Assembly: GCA_022432975.1 (NCBI GenBank)
Contig: CM039502.1
Coordinates: 15,593,143-15,657,142 of the forward strand
Length of the DNA stretch: 64,000 nucleotides
DNA from: Begonia masoniana
Taxonomy: Eukaryota > Streptophyta > Magnoliopsida > Cucurbitales > Begoniaceae
Direction of reading: 5' to 3'
This document shows, one piece after another, positions 39,701-48,000 of this stretch (its first letter is position 1; each line of letters starts with the position of its first letter). A program made the position numbers and the translations under genes. The notes under the pieces are model-generated. The model was not told the DNA's origin. It saw nothing but the letters and a program-made list of their open reading frames with translations, and made no database searches.

Positions 39701-42700
39701 CAAGGAGAGATTGGCGAGTGAATGGCAAGTGAATGTCGACTGATCGCAACTAAGAGATATGCGATTAGGGTTTCGCCTCGCAGGTTTGGACACTGTTGAG
39801 CTGTGCGAGACCGAGAGATAGAGAGAGTGGCGACTGTTTGCAACCCTGCTGTCGACGACAGAAGAGATATTTTTTGGTGGGTAGAGCTGACCGGAGAAGT
39901 AATTATTTCGATGTGTAGCTCGGATACCATGACAAGTTACCAACAATATCAAAAGCTTAATATTGTGGATTGAGGAAAATTTAATTATTTATATTCTCTT
40001 AATATTTTCCCTCACATGCAAGCCAATTTTTTTTTATTGGTACTTACATGTGGATTTTTTTTTAATGAAATTAATTTTTTGACTTTCCCAAGATTCGTAC
40101 TTGGGACCTCTTGCTCTGATACCATATAGAAAAATCCACAGAAATAGAAAAATAATAATGTTCTTTTTCATATCATGATTGATAAAATTACACTATCATA
40201 TATACAATTCCTATTAAAATGAATAAGATAATAAATCTTAATAAAGAAAAAGATGTTTATACTTAAATTAGGGAATCCAAGTTGGAAATTTAAATTTTTT
40301 AATATTATACAATAAATCTAAGCATGGAAACTTTGGGGAAAAATTCAACACCTACAGCCCACTGATTTGTATGTGGAAGTAAATGGTCATAAAACAATAT
40401 CACTCAGTTATATGACAAAAAGTAACCACACTTACAGCTTGTCCAATTTCTGAAAACAAGCATGCAAGACCACCAACTATTTTTTCATCTCTGTTATTGA
40501 GTGCAGGTTGAAGAAGTAATTCTCTCAGAAAATGTACTCTGCAAAGCAACATCTGGGGTAGTCCCTATGAGAAACAGCAGAACTCAAAAAAAGAACATGA
40601 AAGCACCAGAGTTTGTAATCTTATTTAGTATGTGATGAAAGAAAGTTACTTAAACTTACTTGAAACTTTAAGTTAACACAGTTCCCTAATGTAATATCAT
40701 TATGTTAATATAACACAGTCCCAAAAACATAGATAGTAGCCAGAGGCTTTAATCTAATTTTGAGTTTGACAACACTTTTGAAAACAAATACAATATTTAT
40801 GATCTAAATAATCTAAAGTAAAGAAGAATATTGAAAAAAAAAAGATAATAAGACAAAATGTGAATTGTTATTTGATTCGAATAACATTGCACATATAATA
40901 AAATTTCCTAGTGCACTTAAATTAGAAGGAACAACATTAACTGATATACGAATTGTGTAACCTATTATGAGTCTATAAAATGCAGTCATCCATGATCCAT
41001 GTCCACTTTTAACTCCTTTCAATATCACGTTTGACCGTTTCAATCTCCAAATCAATTTTCTAAAAAAAATAATATTACGTTTATTCTCTTATTCTACTCT
41101 CTAAACATATTTGCTGACGTGTCAAACAATGATTGTTACAATGAAAATAATTAATTATAATTAATTAATTTATTATAATTAATTGCACTAATAATTGTTT
41201 GAAACGTCAAAAAAAATATTTAGATAATAGAATAAGAGAGTAAACATAACATTACTCTTCTAGAAAATCAAAATAACGCCATTATTAACTTATTTCTAAG
41301 AAATAAAGAAAGAGCTATCCAAATACATACAAATATTAAATTTTGCCTCATAAATTTGTGAACACATTAATAGAAATATTGAAAATCAAATTTGAATAAA
41401 TAGTGTATAAAGAGTAACCGGAATACCTCATGTCGACTCACAAGCTCAACGAGAACTTCAATAGCTAAATCAAATGTAAATCCATCCTAACACCAACATT
41501 TTAGCAAAATAAATGAGATGGAACTCCAATGTATAAACATGTCATGTGCATCATCTAATTCACATATGAGGATGGTTAAAGGATTACTTGCAAGGAATTT
41601 AGAGCAAAATCTAGAAGAGGATGCCCCGACAATGACCCTTGAGGAATCTCAGAGAACCCCCCTGCTCGCACCTAATTGTAAGAAGGCAATGATTAAAGGA
41701 ACCAAACAGAATTAATAAGAGTCTAAAGATTATCTTAAAAAGGAATGAGCAAAAACAAGTGGATTTCATTATAATGAAAAATTGCACATCAGAAATGAAA
41801 AATAGTGGTAATGATTTTCTCCTTTTTGAAAAGTTACAGCAACTTTTTGATAGAAGGATTCCCCTTCTTGAAAAACTTTTTCCTATTCTTTTCATCTTTT
41901 TTTATAAATTCTCTCATAAAAATTAAAATAAAGTAAGGAACTTGTGATAGTCACCATCTTTCTATATAAATTGGTCAGAGCAGAAATCAAGAACATTCAT
42001 CAATTTGTTTTATAAAGAAATAACAAGTACAAAACAAGAAGACGTGGATAATATCAATTGGCATCTGACTCAACAAAATATTTTCTTTTGTATTTTTAAG
42101 ACTTCCACTAATCCCAAAAGTCGAAGTTAGATTTAAGTTGCTTTAACCATTTAAATAATTTCTTCCTATTCTGATTTACATCTATGCCTTAATTTAAGGT
42201 TTTTTGTTTTTCAATTGAAAGTATCCATCCTATCACTTTAGAATAACTAATCATTATCTTATACCATTCAACTATTATCATGTACATTTTATAGACAAAC
42301 TAGGAAGAAATAAGTGATTCTCCAATTAATGTTATATACAAATTACTGAAAAATCAAGTTATATATCAGGGATTATTGCTTCCATTAGGATTTGATATTT
42401 TTCTTAAATAGGAGAATGACAATTAGGGATTTGGAGCAATAATCAAAACCAAAATTTGGTTTTATAATAGAACTAAACTTGCAATTTGAGAGTCTTTTTT
42501 GTAAAAACATCAGCAAATTGTCATTTAGAAGGAACAAAATTCATGCTATCACGCCACTTGTTATATTTTTCCTTGATGAAGTGTTAGTCATTTTCGATAT
42601 GTTTTGTCTTATCACGGTAAATTGGATAGTATGCTATGTTGATGGTCAATTTCACATGATAGTCACATAAGAAATATTTTTCTTCAGTCCCATATCCTCC

Positions 42701-44794
42701 AATAGTGCTAAGTGATCAACCAACCAAAAATATATAAATTGTACCTTAACTTTCAGTATTTGCTATCTCTATACTAGAAATTTTAATAACAGCCAAGAAT
42801 TGAGAAAATATAGGTTCCTTTTGTTCATCGATAAACAAAAGAGAATTTTGTTAAGAAGCTAGAAGAAAGAGATATTGGTTTCTAAACAGATGGAAATGAA
42901 TTCGTCTCAATTCATCAGATAAGATGGAAAGTTTGGATTTATTATTTAAGAGATAGTATAATTCTGATATCATACCCAACTCAGCAAGCATCGCAATGCC
43001 TTTTTGTTCCTTTCCCGAGGCTCCAGACCACCATCAAATGACTTTTCTGTTTGCTGCAGGAGGAACTCAAAAACCATGGGCGTATGCAAGAGAAGCTACA
43101 AAACATAATCACAAAAAAAAAAAAAAAGACAGAAGAAAAGAAACAAGTTAGAAGTGTAGAGAGGCAGTGTCTATCGGAGCCAACAAAAACTGTTTCGGCA
43201 TATGATAGTGAAAGAGAAATTCAGAACCTCTTGAGCATACTGGTTCCTGCATGCTAAACTTATTTTGTGATCTGTAGTTTGGTTGTCGACGACTTCCTCT
43301 GGCAGAACAGTTAGCATCTCCAGAACAGCCAAATTTCCATCCTTTGTGTTTTGCAAATTCCGAAGATTATAAAAGAGCTGCTCAATTGGTTTACCATGCT
43401 CTATAGTTCGAAGAATTAGGGCAGATAGTGCAAGACAAATCTGTGTTAAAAGCTGCCATAAAATCACTAAGCACAGATTAGAACAGGAGTAAAAGAGAGC
43501 TCCAAATTATTACAAATGATAGTGGAAAAAATAAGAAAAATTCAAGCATTCATCCCAGATTTTCAATTATATAGCACAAATCTGCAAGCACTGTCATGTT
43601 GGGAAGGGTAATGAAGTACCTGTGGGGGGCCTGTACTAAAACGATTGGCAGCCACAATAAGAGCATTTAGCAAAGCATCCTTCGCTTCTAACTGCAGAAG
43701 GTAGCCTTCATTTTGAATCTGCCAAACCCAATAACAGAAATATTGATTCACAAACTTTAGATGCGGTCAATTTTGTCCTATTTCAAATGAATATTACCAT
43801 AATATCTGCAGCTAAAAATAGAAACTCTACACATTCTATTTTTCTTTCCTCGCCTTTGTGTATAAATAAATATTTTTATGAAATAAAAATGAATGAAGTC
43901 CTCCACAGTAGCTATTGAGTCTACATGTTTCCTTCCTCTTAAAACTAAATTTACCATGCCTTTGCAGTTTCTATATTCCATTCTAAAATCTAAAACTATC
44001 AAAATGACTAAGCTATAGCCCCATGTCAAAATATCACATAATGAGCATTTTATTCTAGCATTTTCCCTTATATGTTAAAAATCAACACATCGTTGAAACA
44101 CTAAAACAGAGCATTGTACATCGTCAAACTAGTCCATGCTCAGTCTCCAAGGAGTCTTTCATCTTAATACTAATTTAAACTCCCCATTAAACTAGTCCAG
44201 ATGAAATCTTAATTTCCTTTCATAGTGAAAAACCTCCCTCTAGTTGATATTCCTATAACTACTGGCTAATGTATTGGTCTCCATTGTTAAAAAATCTAAC
44301 TCCGGAATGCATGTTTGTAACCACCAGTAGAAAGTGACAAAATAACGAAAGACCACTGAACATACATTAGAGACGCGGAATATCAAAGAGGAAGCTGAAG
44401 CACAATAAACTTACAATTGACTCGAGCAAATTCGGGTAAGCTAAAACAGACCTAAAAAGAAGGCAATAACTATCTTATATTTTCTCAGAAGCCTAGGAAC
44501 GCTAACGTTTGTCCAGGGGAAAACCTGAGGTTTGAGGCATAGAAAGTAGAAGAGGAGTAAGAAATGGACCTTCCGCTTCAAGATCTGAGCGGCAAAGAAT
44601 TCTACTTCGAAATCGGTGAAGAAAGATTGCGACTGATGAAAATGATCGGAGGTGAGGATTAATGTGGCAACCTCCCAAGCCGCATCCGTCTGCTGAAACT
44701 GAACAAGCCATTGATTAGCTGCAACGCGGTTGCAAGATTGAGAATCGTGATTGAGGACGTGAACCGCCTCCGCTACTTTCATTTGCAGTTCCAT
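3704..44794 (-). CDS. Importin-13/transportin-like nuclear transport receptor
   Basis: Importin-beta family ARM/HEAT-repeat karyopherin, expected to carry cargo through nuclear pores with Ran. Twenty-four minus-strand exons, 5' to 3': 44570-44794, 43620-43718, 43228-43452, 42976-43095, 41588-41671, 41427-41486, 40436-40564, 29603-29664, 29317-29373, 28440-28563, 25182-25316, 15755-15832, 14741-14854, 14531-14610, 14103-14238, 9753-9902, 7847-7932, 7329-7510, 7108-7200, 6784-6971, 6467-6578, 5242-5399, 4558-4674, 3704-3928. Lengths sum to 3039 nt (1012 residues plus TGA), every junction is GT-AG and every phase fits, with no in-frame stop. Start chosen at 44794 ([17 protein letters not shown]), as in the plant family; an in-frame ATG lies three codons upstream. 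Conserved stretches include [16 protein letters not shown] near the N-terminus, [64 protein letters not shown] and [12 protein letters not shown] near the C-terminus. By remembered similarity it matches the Arabidopsis At1g12930/At3g17340 type rather than MOS14. Introns 7, 10, 11 and 15 are swollen by transposons (10.8, 3.1, 9.3 and 4.2 kb), yet the coding sequence is intact. Confidence 0.93.
8040..8290. repeat. Dispersed TRIM/LTR-like module, copy 1
   Basis: This stretch resembles 39931-40124: both carry a frame of ttaattatttatat, a cacatgtaggctaat/cacatgcaagccaat block, a ttatatgtggat/ttacatgtggat block, T-rich DNA, and a ttcgaacttgggat/ttcgtacttgggac box followed by ctctgat. In the second copy this ends in a reverse-complement initiator-tRNA-Met primer site (gctctgatacca). 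The start of a second unit seems to follow at about 8223 (ttactaacaatctcaaaag). It is probably a decayed non-autonomous retroelement end. The family is not recognised. Confidence 0.45.
8381..8611. repeat. Diverged tandem duplication, about 117 bp unit
   Basis: Two adjacent copies, about 8381-8497 and 8498-8611, share taacattctctcaccatag, then ccgt(t/c)aaat, then atgtaagaattgaagaaag and a trailing cattac-caaaatc box. Identity is partial, with small indels, so the duplication is old. It lies in intron 16 and shows no coding potential. Confidence 0.6.
9903..10339 (-). other. Importin-like intron 15, flank of the solo LTR
   Basis: Ordinary AT-rich intron between exon 16 and the solo LTR. No gene, repeat or regulatory structure is recognised. 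The last five bases (tttac) are the left copy of the target duplication of the inserted LTR. Confidence 0.6.
11551..11632 (-). other. 5S rRNA-like segment in left Cassandra LTR
   Basis: On the minus strand this reads like plant 5S rRNA from roughly base 33 to base 112, including AGTTAAGCGTGCTT (box A region), GGCGAGAGTAGTACCAGG and TTGGGTGACC then TGGGAAGTCCTCG (box C region). A few substitutions and the missing 5' part show it is not a functional 5S gene. The internal Pol III promoter boxes are largely kept. Confidence 0.9.
12029..12110 (-). other. 5S rRNA-like segment in right Cassandra LTR
   Basis: Second copy, 478 bp from the first and identical to it as read. Same retained Pol III internal promoter boxes; part of the TRIM LTR and not an rRNA gene. 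Confidence 0.9.
13266..13557. promoter_or_regulatory. Cluster of TGACGTCA palindromes in solo LTR
   Basis: Eight exact TGACGTCA octamers at 13266, 13311, 13342, 13411, 13460, 13481, 13529 and 13550 (start positions), plus one TGACATCA variant near 13390. Several lie in short imperfect subrepeats reading atcttccggctgacgtcat. TGACGTCA is the ACGT-core site bound by plant bZIP factors. The position near the 3' part of an LTR fits enhancer repeats, but binding is an inference. Confidence 0.7.
15833..16391 (-). other. Importin-like intron 11, gene-proximal part
   Basis: AT-rich intron sequence between exon 12 and the first LTR of the small element. I see no gene or clear repeat in it. Confidence 0.6.
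17478..21234 (+). mobile_element. Deleted Ty3-gypsy element inside the TRIM-like LTR
   Basis: LTRs 17478-17784 (307 bp) and 20944-21234 (291 bp), both tgatgagg...acatca, are clearly homologous but diverged. The primer site TTGGTATCAGAGC follows the left LTR at 17787-17799, and the purine run ccggaagag precedes the right one. Internal coding relics lie at about 18794-20640. The insertion point lies within the terminal repeat of the element at 16392-21306, so this is the younger of the two. No exact target duplication is left (atatt against atttc). Confidence 0.85.
18794..20640 (+). pseudogene. Gag/protease and integrase-tail relic of gypsy
   Basis: In order: a gag-like segment (18794 to about 19260, with a glutamine-rich stretch, then [12 protein letters not shown]), a nucleocapsid zinc knuckle (about 19378) reading [14 protein letters not shown] in which the second cysteine is now tyrosine, and a protease-region segment (about 19670-20000; [13 protein letters not shown], then [13 protein letters not shown]). 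The frame then jumps to integrase C-terminal sequence (20016-20636; [41 protein letters not shown]). Reverse transcriptase, RNase H and the integrase catalytic core are absent. Several in-frame stops. It cannot move on its own. Confidence 0.8.
21307..22434 (-). other. Importin-like intron 11, middle part
   Basis: About 1.1 kb of AT-rich sequence between two inserted elements. Short open frames show no recognisable domain. I see nothing else in it. Confidence 0.55.
22435..24564 (+). mobile_element. Gag-only LTR retroelement
   Basis: LTRs 22435-22735 and 24256-24564 share tgatgcaattattatataat, gttatgttgttatgatg and gttcttgtaatatgtgtaat, and both end in a (c/g)tca-type border. A primer site TTAGTATCAGAGC follows the left LTR (22738-22750). 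The 1.5 kb interior encodes only a broken gag and no protease, reverse transcriptase or integrase, so the element is non-autonomous or internally deleted. No matching target duplication is visible (aggat against gagta). Confidence 0.82.
22752..23945 (+). pseudogene. Degenerate Ty3-gypsy gag
   Basis: A coiled-coil-like N-terminal part ([18 protein letters not shown]) is followed, with frame breaks and stops, by the retrotransposon gag core: [14 protein letters not shown] near 23415, then [13 protein letters not shown] and [18 protein letters not shown] near 23570-23680. That order is typical of plant gypsy gag. No zinc knuckle or pol follows before the right LTR. Confidence 0.7.
24565..25181 (-). 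other. Importin-like intron 11, distal part
   Basis: AT-rich intron between the gag-only element and exon 11. No gene or repeat recognised. Confidence 0.55.
25317..26280 (-). other. Importin-like intron 10, first part
   Basis: AT-rich intron. A stretch at about 25830-25990 (tctcgcgttcaaatctctaa, then cttgtcattttatcc) looks like a decayed copy, in the opposite direction, of the dispersed module seen near 8040 and 39931. Nothing coding is recognised. Confidence 0.4.
26281..27900 (-). pseudogene. Ty1-copia relic (pre-integrase/integrase)
   Basis: Reading the minus strand, about 27115-26930 resembles the copia pre-integrase region ([19 protein letters not shown]). About 26720-26570 resembles the end of the integrase core ([11 protein letters not shown], then [14 protein letters not shown], the position of the third catalytic acidic residue). 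Stops and frame changes are frequent and no LTRs were found. The part from 27400 to 27900 is probably the same relic but is not recognisable with confidence. Confidence 0.6.
29882..30107 (-). repeat. 3' LTR of minus-strand copia
   Basis: Starts TGTTGAATTTTT on the minus strand and ends TTTTTCTACCA. Preceded (minus strand) by the purine run GATGGAGAA that serves as polypurine tract. Pairs with 40125-40350. Confidence 0.9.
30252..35463 (+). mobile_element. Nested Ty1-copia retrotransposon, plus strand
   Basis: Short LTRs 30252-30399 (148 bp) and 35317-35463 (147 bp) start tgttgagattctag (first base c in the right copy) and end attaag-tctttta; they differ at about 6 percent. Primer site TGGTATCAGAGC at 30400-30411; polypurine tract gagggggag at about 35308-35316. 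A target duplication ttttt lies at 30247-30251 and 35464-35468. On its two sides the RNase H reading of the minus-strand copia is continuous, which proves the nesting. Its LTRs are less diverged than those of the host element, so it is younger. Confidence 0.93.
30971..35212 (+). pseudogene. Copia gag-pol of the nested element, broken
   Basis: Gag from the ATG at 30971 (stop within 31087-31089), including [15 protein letters not shown] and a CCHC knuckle [14 protein letters not shown] (about 31725-31766). Protease-site region [16 protein letters not shown] (about 32040), where the usual D-S/T-G is D-L-G. Pre-integrase and integrase from 32440 ([28 protein letters not shown]); the second catalytic aspartate context reads QTNNGRQY, with Asn in place of Asp (about 32815). 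RT 33852-34478 keeps [15 protein letters not shown], but the catalytic box is YVDNIIMIG instead of YVDD. RNase H to 35212 ([29 protein letters not shown]). Many stops and frameshifts: dead. Confidence 0.88.
35469..39690 (-). pseudogene. Copia gag-pol of the minus-strand element, broken
   Basis: Gag from about 39690 ([10 protein letters not shown]; then [14 protein letters not shown] near 39400), CCHC knuckle [14 protein letters not shown] at 38852-38893, protease region [14 protein letters not shown] (about 38590; the active-site Gly is lost), pre-integrase and integrase 38523-37200 ([35 protein letters not shown]; then KSDNAREYF and [12 protein letters not shown]), RT 36738-36403 ([30 protein letters not shown]), RNase H 35859-35470 ([29 protein letters not shown]). 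The last RNase H residues resume at 30251 beyond the nested copia. Several stops and frameshifts. Related to, but distinct from, the nested element. Confidence 0.87.
39931..40124 (-). repeat. Dispersed module between gag leader and 5' LTR
   Basis: Bounded on both sides by reverse-complement primer-site-like sequence (gctcggatacca at about 39918-39929 and gctctgatacca at 40113-40124). Its body matches the degenerate repeat near 8040. It may be a second, older LTR/primer-site unit captured in the leader of the copia element. Confidence 0.45.
40125..40350 (-). repeat. 5' LTR of minus-strand copia
   Basis: Starts TGTTGAATTTTT (minus strand), ends TTTTTCTATA, and is directly followed by the primer-binding site. 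Partner of 29882-30107. Confidence 0.9.
41070..41254. mobile_element. MITE in importin-like intron 6
   Basis: About 185 bp with long terminal inverted repeats: the left end reads taatattacgtttattctct and the right end, reversed, gives taatgttatgtttactctct; the match continues through attcta. The middle is a near-palindromic run of taattaatt. A related copy lies at 57601-58153. The superfamily is not certain because the target duplication is unclear in AT-rich DNA. Confidence 0.75.
41672..42399 (-). other. Importin-like intron 5, exon-proximal part
   Basis: AT-rich intron sequence. No gene, repeat or regulatory structure recognised. Confidence 0.55.
42400..42740 (-). pseudogene. Ty1-copia RNase H fragment
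   Basis: The minus strand reads [11 protein letters not shown], then [10 protein letters not shown], then FVPSK and [12 protein letters not shown] with one or two stops. This is the conserved C-terminal end of copia RNase H. No LTR pair was found around it, so it is a small relic in intron 5. Confidence 0.65.
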
Positions 44795-45015
44795 GCTGTT
44801 CATACAGAAGGAGAGAACGACGCCTGTACTTCCTCCTAATCGCACGGCTACGGATGTCCCATGCCTCTATAATTGGCCGTCGTCTCCTCAACCGTAAGAT
44901 TGCAGATTGCTGCTCCCTATGTTCTAGCAGCAAACCAACCAGAAGAACGTAGAAGGCTTCAGATTCGTTGGAGATGAAGGCCGGCCCATTTAGCCCCAAA
45001 AGCAAAAGGCAAACT
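44795..45015 (-). promoter_or_regulatory. Proximal promoter/5' UTR of importin-like gene
   Basis: All that remains between the start codon and a 12.5 kb retrotransposon is 221 bp. It holds a site-II type element, ATGGGCC on the minus strand (ggcccat at 44983-44989), common in promoters of plant housekeeping genes. I see no convincing TATA box. Where transcription starts, and whether it starts inside the LTR, cannot be told from sequence. Confidence 0.5.
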
Positions 45016-48000
45016 TATAACACCCGGTTTCAATATAAATCAAAATAAGTTATTAAACGGAGGTATATAATCTTATAGTTTAAAATTGAGTGAAATGTTG
45101 ATTAGGTTATTAAGTGACTAAGCAGGGGCAAGATGATAATTGCTAATTTATATTGTGGATAACGTATTTAAGGAAAGGTTTAGTGAGGTTTAGCCGCCAC
45201 TATTTTATTACTCTTACCTCTCAGCTCGGCGGACATCCTCTAGGCGATTCCCCTCCGATTTTCCCCAACCAAGGTGAGTTTTGATTAAATTACTTGCTGT
45301 TCTAGTGCTTAGGTAGCTGAAGGATTGCAATGTATGTGTTTTCGAAAGGCTGCGAGTGAGAGATTTGGGTTTGGGGTTTATTGATGTATTGGGAATGTTT
45401 AATCAGTAGAGCCCCAAACCGGCTTCCTTAGACTTCAGGGTAGTTAGATAAAGTCTAGTGGAGATCTAATCTATAATCTGTCGATGGTTCTAGGTGAGCA
45501 GATTTCTGGAGTAGCCTATAGCCGAGCGATTTCCAGGAGACCAGGTAAGTAAAGTATTGTGTGTGCCCTCGGGCCTACATCACAAAACAGTAGGTTTTTG
45601 CATGTTTGAGTATTTTCTGTATGTCATGCATCATAAATTTGAAAGAAAACGAAAATGAATTTTCATGTATCATGTGGAGAGGCAAGTTCAGATTGACGGG
45701 CATTGGCGGTTAAGGGAACTAATCCACCCCTTAACTGATGAAGAGGATTTATAACATTGGGAGAACTGATCCCACTCCCAAGGGAATTGAGGGATCTGAA
45801 CAGTTATTAAGGGACCTCATCCGCCCCTTAATTAATGAAGAGGATGTAGACATTGGGAGAACTGATCCCACTCACAAGGGAATCATGGGATCTGATCAGT
45901 AAACAAACAAAGTACAACCGAGATGAAAAAGTAGAAACTGCATATTTAGGATTTTGTTTCAGCATATCATTTCATTATTGCTTTACTTACTTAGCATTAG
46001 GCTAATAGATGAGTTTTGTGATGTAGGTGTTGAGGATACCACAGGTGAATTTCCTGAGTACACAGATGATTAGGTGTGGTTGGAGGAGCACATCCATGTC
46101 TCGACTTGGTAAACTGATGAGGCGGGCTAACTGGTGTCAGCAGGTGTTGAGGTTTAGTTGATAATGATCTAGTCTGAGTAGGTCGAGTTTTCATGACAGT
46201 AGAGATTTTAGCATTTCGAATACAATTTGAATATTATTGATTCTAGTAACCTGTTGAGTTTTAAGTGTTGGTTTTACTGGATTTGATTAATGAAATGGTT
46301 TGAATCGTTTTTGAAAGGTCTAGGAGAGGCAAGAAAATTTCTTTCTGTAGTTAGAGTTGTGTCTGTCTTCTATCGGAATGTGATTTTAATAAAGCTATCA
46401 GATGATGTCGAGTGTTTTAGTCGTCCGGTGATGTCGAGCTTTTGCTCGTCAGATGATAAGGGTTAAGTCATTCGGATGAGGAGATCATTCGGCTGACGTC
46501 ACCGGTAGATATAGAGAAAAGTCGTTCGGATGAGGAGATCATCCGGCTGACGTCACCGGTGGATGTCCCTGTTAGACTGACCGGATGACCAGATTTATAT
46601 TTTGTCGTTTAGTGACCGGTGAATGTCCCTGTTAGACTGACCGGATGACCAAATTTTATGTTTTGTCGTTTAGTGACCGGTGGATGTCCCTGTTAGACTG
46701 ACCGGATGACCAAATTTTATGTTTTGTCGTTTAGTGACCGGTGGATGTCCCTGTAGACTAGACTGACCGGATGACCAAATTTTATGTTTTGTCGTTTAGT
46801 GACCGGTGGATGTCCCTGTTAGACTGACCGGATGACCAAATTTTATGTTTTGTCGTTTAGTGACCGGTGGATGTCCCTGTTAGACTGACCGGATGACCAA
46901 ATTTTATGTTTTGTCGTTTAGTGACCGGTGGATGTCCCTGTTAGACTGACCGGATGACCAAATTTTATGTTTTGTCGTTTAGTGACCGGTGGATGTCCCT
47001 GTTAGACTGACCGGATGACCAAATTTTATGTTTTGTCGTTTAGTGACCGGTGGATGTCCCTGTTAGACTGACCGGATGACCAAATTTTATGTTTTGTCGT
47101 TTAGTGACCGGTGGATGTCCCTGTTAGACTGACCGGATGACCAAATTTTATGTTTTGTCGTTTAGTGACCGGTGGATGTCCCTGTTAGACTGACCGGATG
47201 ACCAAATTTTATGTTTTGTCGTTTAGTGACCGGTGGATGTCCCTGTTAGACTGACCGGATGACCAAATTTTATGTTTTGTCGTTTAGTGACCGGTGGATG
47301 TCCCTGTTAGACTGACCGGATGACCAAATTTTATGTTTTGTCGTTTAGTGACCGGTGGATGTCCCTGTTAGACTGACCGGATGACCAAATTTTATGTTTT
47401 GTCGTTTAGTGACCGGTGGATGTCCCTGTTAGACTGACCGGATGACCAAATTTTATGTTTTGTCGTTTAGTGACCGGTGGATGTCCCTGTTAGACTGACC
47501 GGATGACCAAATTTTATGTTTTGTCGTTTAGTGACCGGTGGATGTCCCTGTTAGACTGACCGGATGACCAAATTTTATGTTTTGTCGTTTAGTGACCGGT
47601 GGATGTCCCTGTTAGACTGACCGGATGACCAAATTTTATGTTTTGTCGTTTAGTGACCGGTGGATGTCCCTGTTAGACTGACCGGATGACCAAATTTTAT
47701 GTTTTGTCGTTTAGTGACCGGTGGATGTCCCTGTTAGACTGACCGGATGACCAAATTTTATGTTTTGTCGTTTAGTGACCGGTGGATGTCCCTGTTAGAC
47801 TGACCGGATGACCAAATTTTATGTTTTGTCGTTTAGTGACCGGTGGATGTCCCTGTTAGACTGACCGGATGACCAAATTTTATGTTTTGTCGTTTAGTGA
47901 CCGGTGGATGTCCCTGTTAGACTGACCGGATGACCAAATTTTATGTTTTGTCGTTTAGTGACCGGTGGATGTCCCTGTTAGACTGACCGGATGACCAAAT

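Larger units (their letters stand above)
29882..40350 (-). mobile_element. Ty1-copia retrotransposon, minus strand, with nested copia
   Basis: LTRs are 40125-40350 (5') and 29882-30107 (3'), both 226 bp and differing at very roughly one base in ten. The primer site TGGTATCAGAGC (plus-strand gctctgatacca, 40113-40124) directly abuts the 5' LTR. The bases just outside the LTRs agree as TAGG (minus strand), consistent with a 4-5 bp target duplication. Interior order gag, protease, integrase, RT, RNase H is that of copia. A second copia (30252-35463) interrupts it near the end of RNase H. The whole element fills most of intron 7 in the same sense as the host gene. Confidence 0.93.

Noticed and set aside
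45997..46194. 65-residue minus-strand frame, repeated at 55433-55630
   Set aside because: Lies in the LTR and repeats only because the LTR does; it is Pro/His/Thr-rich with no domain.
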